The position numbers and the translations under genes were made by a program. A stretch of 24,155 bases of DNA from Folioceros fuciformis. Taxonomy: Eukaryota; Anthocerotophyta; Anthocerotopsida; Anthocerotales. The notes beneath the pieces were generated by a model that was given only the letters and a program-made list of their open reading frames with translations, was not told the DNA's origin and ran no database searches. Positions 19,183 through 24,155 of the stretch are shown piece after piece (the stretch's first letter is position 1; every line of letters begins with the position of its first letter). The stretch covers positions 33,481 to 57,635 of the forward strand of contig JBNGIO010006223.1 in NCBI GenBank assembly GCA_049999805.1. The letters are read 5' to 3'.

Positions 19183-21192
19183 AACATCTCTTCCCATCCG
19201 TTCCTGCAGGCACCGTCGGTGAGGCAGGGAAGGGAGAAACGTGGGACACTCAGCCAAACTCAGCAGCGTCGTCACAAAAATGAGGGTGACAAAGGGTGGT
19301 GACGCATCTCGATGCCATGCCTCCTAATTTGGTGCTCCAGCCCCGGATCGTGTATCATGTGAAGTGCGTTAAGTGGGTGCCATGAGCTGCAACTTGCATT
19401 CGTGTACATTTTGGTACCAGAAGAGGCTATGCTCAAAGGCAACCACTCCTAGCCTGAGGTTGATAGACTAGTAATACTGGACCAGGTGTGCTCATCTGGG
19501 AGGTCCCCATCTGATTATCGAGTGCATCTTGGGGACCTCATTTCGCGGCGATCTTACTCATACCTGCTATAATGTCAATGTGCCCAGGCGCAGATCCGGC
19601 AGGCCAGTTGTTGTGGTCTACAACACGTACCTCAACATCCGTTATTGTTGTACCGTCGTACAACGGTGTGATTTTGTGCGAAATTTGTGTGGAAGAGGTG
19701 CCAGAACAAGATGCAGTGTGCAGGGGCTTTGTACCTTGGTCACATCAAACTTGCGTGCGCAAGTAATGAGTGTTGGGATTATCCAATGCATTCTGCTCGA
19801 GAAAAGCATAGTCACAGACGCCAAACGTTGGCACTCCTGGTTGCATTCCAGGAGCGCAAAGTGTACTTCCATCGTTTTCCCACACTGGATCAACGGTCCC
19901 AGGGTCCACAATTTGTGCTCAGTCCTTGAAGACTCCGCAGACGGCCGCACAGCCAAAACAGAGTCACGTCGGAGGTCCGTGGTGGGAGCCACATCCGTCG
20001 GCACCGATTTGGCCAGCCTGACGCCACCCACCAGCACTGCAAATGGTTGCAGAAGAAGCGGACGGAATGCTCATTTGTGTACATGGTGTCGCGAAAGCTG
20101 CGGGTGTGGTCAGGATCAACCAGTAAGCCCCGTTGAGCAACATGTTGGGTGTGTACTTCCTTTTACTGCATAGCACCGCGAGCATCGCTTGTGGGCACCT
20201 TGGGCTGGGTTCAGGTGAGATATCTGTCCGGCTAGCCGGGTAGTCTTGCTCTGTCACGTCCTTTCCGGCCTTCGTCTTCCAGGGAAGGAGCAGAATATCT
20301 GTCTACCCTTTCCATCGAACCGCTGCTTGAAGTTCCCCGATGCAGAGCAGGAGGGAATGTAAGCACGTACTCTGTTCGTGGGACACAGCTAGGCAAGGTT
20401 CCCCGAGACTGCTGCGGCCCTTGCAAAGTTCCTCACGAGAGTTACCTCAAACTACGAAGGAAGCTTGCACCCTCAACACCTCGACTTTGTCCTGAAGGTG
20501 CTGAAGGAAACGCTGCGGTGCACAAAACGGTGACCATGGAGCTCACACACGCCACATCTTCAGTCATGAATCTGGGAGGTCAGCTACCCATGGCCAGGGC
20601 ACGCTGCTCCAAAGGTAGGAGAGGCTAAAAATTGGACTGAGCCCGACTGCAACCCAGCTTGTGGTTCAGTGGTGCCCACCATTGCCACGCCAGCGCAAGT
20701 TCAGTTCAGTTCGAACAGAGAAGAATGTCGATGTGGCCCCATGATGTATGTCATGATAGGCTACAGGCGCTCCACAGATGATCAAACACCTTGGAGCGCT
20801 TTCAGCTGGTGTAGCACCCACCTGAAATCGACACCTGCACACAACCGGCCTACACGCTATCTCTAAGGGGACAAGCATTTAAAATGCAGAGAAAGAGCGT
20901 GGAGGAAGCCTGTCTCCCGTCTGCTGTTCAGCACTCCTGTTTATGCGTAAGCACAGACACCACGCAACAGACGGTCGAACGGCGCGTAAGCCCGAGCTCG
21001 GTTTTGGGAGTCCAGGAATAACTTGTGATACAAACCGGGCAGTAGCACCCAAGGGACCGAGCTACGTTACATCTGAGTGAAACCAAGGATGAGTGAAACT
21101 GAGGCCCTTCACACAGCTGGGTTGGCATGCACGGGCGCTTGACCTAACTCATCAGCCCCGCGGAGCCGCGGAGCGGGGTCCGGGTCTGCCCT
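19183..21192. other. Unresolved 2-kb region between receptor kinase and HIR gene
   Basis: Bases 19183-19560 should hold the receptor-kinase 3' UTR, and no poly(A) signal was recognised. From about 19570 to 20870 there are coding-like islands on both strands that I could not join into a known protein. Examples on the + strand are 20043-20122, which ends at a strong GTAAGC donor; 20236-20631, a Cys-containing open frame; and 20393-20533. On the - strand, 20146-19803 has weak hotdog-thioesterase features. Bases 20870-21190 show nothing apart from a small GC hairpin at 21156-21178, just beyond the HIR stop. Confidence 0.4.
19803..20146 (-). pseudogene. Possible hotdog-fold (4HBT) thioesterase-like remnant
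   Basis: Read on the - strand in order, three short segments resemble parts of small acyl-CoA thioesterases. NMLLNGAYWLILTTPAAFAT is placed like the G-G-A helix. LIQCGKTMEVHFALLE is like the conserved R-x-G-K/R-S/T strand. RLASVTMLF is like the last strand. They fall in two frames, and no complete start-to-stop model was found. The similarity was judged by eye and is weak. Plus-strand coding of the same DNA is an equally live explanation. Confidence 0.15.
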
Positions 21193-22659
21193 TCATCTTG
21201 GAGAACTGGAGTTCGAGCTTGCTTCTGGAGCAGGCACGGCGTTCCCTTGAATTATTCCGTTTCGAACCTGTTCAGCCACATCCTGCACATGCCCGGGTCC
21301 GTGTGGGATGAAGATGGTTGTGTTCTTGGAGCTGTTGCCGATCTCCTTCATGGTGTCGAAGTACTGTGTCACCATGACCATGTCCATGACATCCTTTGCC
21401 GACGTCCCAGGTACGTTGTGTGAAAAGGCTAGCACGCTCTCCCTCAGCCCGTCGGTAATAGCCTGGCGTTGCCTAGCAATACCTACACCAGACAGATACT
21501 TGGCTTCTGCCTCTGCCTCTGCTTTTTTAACTTGGAGGATCTTCTCTGCCTCAGCCTTCTCCACGGCTGCCATCCGCAGGCGCTGTGCTGCAACATGGAA
21601 TTCCCACAACATCGTCAGCAAACATGCTTCTCATGTCCCAGAGCCTTGCAGACTTGGTAATTGTCTAGAGCAGAGAACACAGACCAGCATTGATTTCATT
21701 CATTGCTCGCCGCACTGTGGAATCAGGCTCTACATCCACAATGAGAGTCTGCTCGATGCTATATCCATAAGCACCCATGACCTGCAACAACAGAAAAATA
21801 GAATCAGCACGCAAATGGATCGTCGGGCCAAAGCTCACACTATGTGCAGAGGGCTCAGGGTGCAAACCTTCTCCAGCTCCTCCGACACAGTCCTTGCCAC
21901 CTCATTTTTCTGTTCAAACACTTCGTCCAAATTCATCTTCGGAACACAAGCGCGGACCACTACATATGTAGTACGCACCAGCAAGTTAGCTCCCTACATG
22001 ACTGACTGACTGACTGACTGACTGACATCGCTACAATTTCAAGCAAAATGGAAGACGGAAGGGCCAAATATAAAGCACTACCGTCGAAGACATAGGCCTG
22101 AATCTGCTCTCTTGGATTTTGGAGCTCATAAAATGCATCATCCGCGTCTTGCCGCACAACTCTGTATTGAATAGAGCACACCACGGTGACAAACACATTA
22201 TCCTGCCAGATCGCACGGGCCAAAGGTCAGCCAGCATACAGAACAACCCTAGGTGCACCGCAACAATTCCAGCGGCAGCTACACAGATAATTTACGCAGG
22301 CAAAGGCAAAAAATTCGCATGAGCTGGAAACACAGACAACAGGAGGTTGCAGAGTAGATGAAGGACTCTGCGCGAACACGTCCACACAATCAATTTCACC
22401 AAACAAACAGATCTGAAGTCGGAAGCATGCAAACGTGAAAGGCAAAGCGGCAAGGTACGTTCTGGGAACCAACCTTGCTCTTGGTGAGGCATCGAACCTC
22501 CAGATGCTGCACACGCAACGAGAGTCTCCCCGCTAGGCACTCGCCAGCAAGCGGGTTGAGAATATGGCAACCTGGCTGAGCCACATGAGAGAAGCGGCCC
22601 CATTTCTCAACGATGCCAACGGTAGCCTGCTGGATGCAGGCAAAACAGAGGAAGGCCAT
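21193..22659 (-). CDS. Hypersensitive-induced reaction (HIR) protein, SPFH/prohibitin domain
   Basis: HIR proteins oligomerise on the inner face of the plasma membrane in microdomains and take part in immune cell-death signalling. Some bind LRR proteins. Exons in transcript order (- strand): 22659-22474, 22202-22082, 21959-21868, 21781-21685, 21587-21193, giving about 296 residues against about 286 in Arabidopsis HIRs. Family blocks: [16 protein letters not shown], EPGCHxL-like [117 protein letters not shown] and [13 protein letters not shown], plus an Ala/Glu coiled coil in the middle. The start [11 protein letters not shown] aligns with the usual MGN start but lacks Gly2. Cys5 and Cys8 remain for possible acylation. 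An in-frame ATG at 22710 adds 17 residues, and a TCTCAG just before 22659 suggests a 5' UTR intron. Confidence 0.95.
21999..22026. repeat. (TGAC)7 microsatellite in HIR intron 2
   Basis: There are seven perfect tandem TGAC units, 28 bp in all, inside the second HIR intron (22081-21960 on the - strand). They lie about 40 bp before the acceptor in transcript order. Confidence 0.95.
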
Positions 22660-23548
22660 GACTGAGATTTTGGAAGCCGCAAATGCAGGTCCCGCTGCAG
22701 CCCGTGCCACCTACGCCTCCCGACACTGGCACCACTAGACGAGGGCCAGTTCACAAAATTGCAGGACTGGCACACATCACGCTGACACAGCTGGTACAGG
22801 ACCGGGCTTAGCTACGAGCCTAGCGAAGGTGGAGACTCGCTAGCGTGAGCCCCAACCTTCGTTAGGTTGACGTGGAAACTTTCTCTCACTGCCCGGGCTC
22901 TGGAAATAGGTCTGTGAGTAATTCCTTGGAAAACAAATCGTGAACCTCCGAAACGGCGTGTGGCCTGTCGTGTGTCTCCTTGCGTGTAGACCGCGTGTGC
23001 ATGAACGACTCCATATGCAAAAGTCCGTTGGAATTTGGGCACCGGACTTCTTCCACCTTTGTGGGTCCAGGTCAAGTTCTATATAGAAAGCCAACTCGGA
23101 TCCTGAAAGCCACCTTGGACTACCCTCCCCGGAAGCCAATTTCGACCCGGAAGCTAACTTCACTTTAAATACCATTTCCTGGTATTTTTTTGCAGAATAG
23201 TTATAAGTTTTTATCTATACAATAGTTGAAGTATTTTTTTTCTGTGGGACTTCATGGTATGAATACCACCAAGCCCAATTATCATAACATTGTGCCATAA
23301 GCTGCCTATGGAATACCGATATGGACAGGGTTCTTTCCCAGAACTTTAGGGCGGCGGTATAGCGGACCAAAGACTTTTTTTTAACACATATTTATACGCG
23401 AATATTCTATAGAATCTATGGAATATTCCTATAGCCTACCTTACCATATCATCCTACCCTACATATACACGGTATAGCAAAGTTTTTTTTGATAGTCTTT
23501 AAAGAATCGTCCTCGACATAGTGTGTTAAGTTTGTGGCACAGCATTTC

Positions 23549-23749
23549 GGGTTTAGGGTGCTCCTTGGGTTTTAGGGTTTAGAGCTTTGGCTTGACCAGC
23601 TCACGAATTAGCCTACGCGAACCTGAGGCATAGAAGCGTGGCTGAGGCATGGAAGAAGAAGCCATGAAGTGTGGCAAGGAACCCTAAACCCAAAAACCCA
23701 TGGAATGTGCACAGCCATGAAAGCATGGCCGTTGTGAAACCCTAAACCC
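23549..23749. repeat. Inverted telomere-type TTTAGGG/CCCTAAA motifs
   Basis: GGGTTTAGGG at 23549-23558 and GGGTTTTAGGGTTTAG at 23567-23582 run on the + strand. AACCCTAAACCC at 23680-23691 and AAACCCTAAACCC at 23737-23749 are their reverse complements. The unit is that of plant telomeres, but copies are single or double, interrupted and in opposite orientations, so this is not a telomere. It may be an interstitial relic or telo-box-like regulatory motifs. Confidence 0.6.
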
Positions 23750-24079
23750 ATTGGGGAAGGCCCCAATCCTGAAGCAACCTGCCACAACATGGAAATTGAA
23801 AACCCTGAGCGTGTGTGGCAGCAAAAGTTGTGTGTGTATCACTTTTTGTCCCCCATCGGAACGCTTCTATGGCCGCATCTTGCGCAAAACTTGAGACCGT
23901 ATGTAGCACAACAAAATATTTGTAATAGAGCATATGACTATATGGGTATTCCATATTCTTCTCCATTCATATTCATTCTTTTTTTTAGTTAGCTAGGGTG
24001 GCGTGCAACATGACTAGGTGGGTGTGAGTGCTTGGGAGGGTGTGGGTAGGGAGCCGGCAAGTGGGCGACTCTGTTGCAG

Positions 24080-24153
24080 GCCTGATTGGCGCAGGCCAAG
24101 TAAGCATGGGGAGTGGGCCTGTTTGGTGCAAGCCAAGTGAGCATGGGAGCGAG
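24080..24153. repeat. Two-copy 37-bp tandem repeat at the window edge
   Basis: Units 24080-24116 and 24117-24153 share GCCTG(A/T)TTGG(C/T)GCA and AAGTAAGCATGG-type blocks, with several mismatches. The array may continue beyond the window. Confidence 0.75.
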
Positions 24154-24155
24154 CA

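Larger units (their letters stand above)
22660..24155. other. HIR 5' flank followed by AT-rich non-coding DNA
   Basis: Bases 22660 to about 23160 should contain the HIR promoter and leader. A 111-codon frame on the - strand (23175-22840) is not recognisable. Near-duplicate GGAAGC(C/T)AA motifs occur at about 23130-23160. From 23165 to 23520 the DNA is AT-rich with T-runs and a direct repeat of GAATATTC(C)TATAG at 23400-23412 and 23421-23434. Bases 23549-23749 hold telomere-type motifs and 24080-24153 a short tandem repeat. No gene was found. Confidence 0.4.

Noticed and set aside
19640-19766. CEICVEEVP with later Cys/His resembling a RING or RBR zinc site (+ strand)
   Set aside because: The spacing after the first Cys pair does not fit a RING or TRIAD pattern, and the frame ends almost at once.
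20500-20533. VLKETLR string resembling a cytochrome P450 K-helix
   Set aside because: Only seven residues match. The frame stops soon after, and no ExxR context, PERF or haem-binding Cys motif is nearby.
1-24155. CRISPR arrays, bacterial operons, ribosome-binding sites and prophage genes
   Set aside because: All recognised genes are intron-containing plant genes. Repeats are too few and irregular for CRISPR, and prokaryotic signals do not apply.

Overview
This is a nuclear plant (streptophyte) window. Six spliced protein genes can be read through GT-AG introns, mostly 70-150 nt long. The evidence for a plant is a class XI-like LRR receptor kinase, a hypersensitive-induced-reaction (HIR) SPFH protein, a Tm-1-like UPF0261/TIM-barrel protein, TTTAGGG-type motifs and a Ty1/copia fragment of plant type. 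Dense genes with short introns would fit a compact early-diverging land-plant genome such as a lycophyte or hornwort, but that placement is inference only.

Layout: 109-2158 is the 5' part of a decayed Ty1/copia retrotransposon (putative LTR, primer-binding site, broken gag, start of protease). It is followed by AT-rich non-coding DNA to about 3190. From 3364 the sequence becomes gene-dense: TAM41 (mitochondrial phosphatidate cytidylyltransferase, + strand, 3364-5354, 10 exons); a Tm-1-like protein (- strand, 8512-5487, 7 exons), convergent with TAM41; 3-hydroxy-3-methylglutaryl-CoA lyase (+ strand, about 9325-11323), divergent from the Tm-1-like gene; the ribosome-biogenesis factor BRX1 (+ strand, 12096-13728, 8 exons); an LRR receptor-like kinase (+ strand, 15671-19182, 2 exons); and a HIR protein (- strand, 22659-21193, 5 exons). 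Every exon junction given was set by hand, using reading phase and family motifs.

The genes do not form a pathway. TAM41 (cardiolipin supply) and HMG-CoA lyase (leucine breakdown) are mitochondrial housekeeping functions, and BRX1 acts in nucleolar 60S assembly. The Tm-1-like, LRR-RLK and HIR genes all belong to families linked to plant defence, but linkage here may be chance. Three stretches remain unresolved: 13.73-15.67 kb, 19.18-21.19 kb (which has coding-like islands on both strands) and 22.66-24.16 kb (AT-rich, with telomere-type motifs and a short tandem repeat at the edge).

I found no convincing unknown biological system. The best leads are the unassigned coding-like islands at 19.7-20.9 kb, the dyad in the shared Tm-1/HMG-CoA lyase promoter, the HIR protein that lacks Gly2, and the repeated use of AAG splice acceptors.
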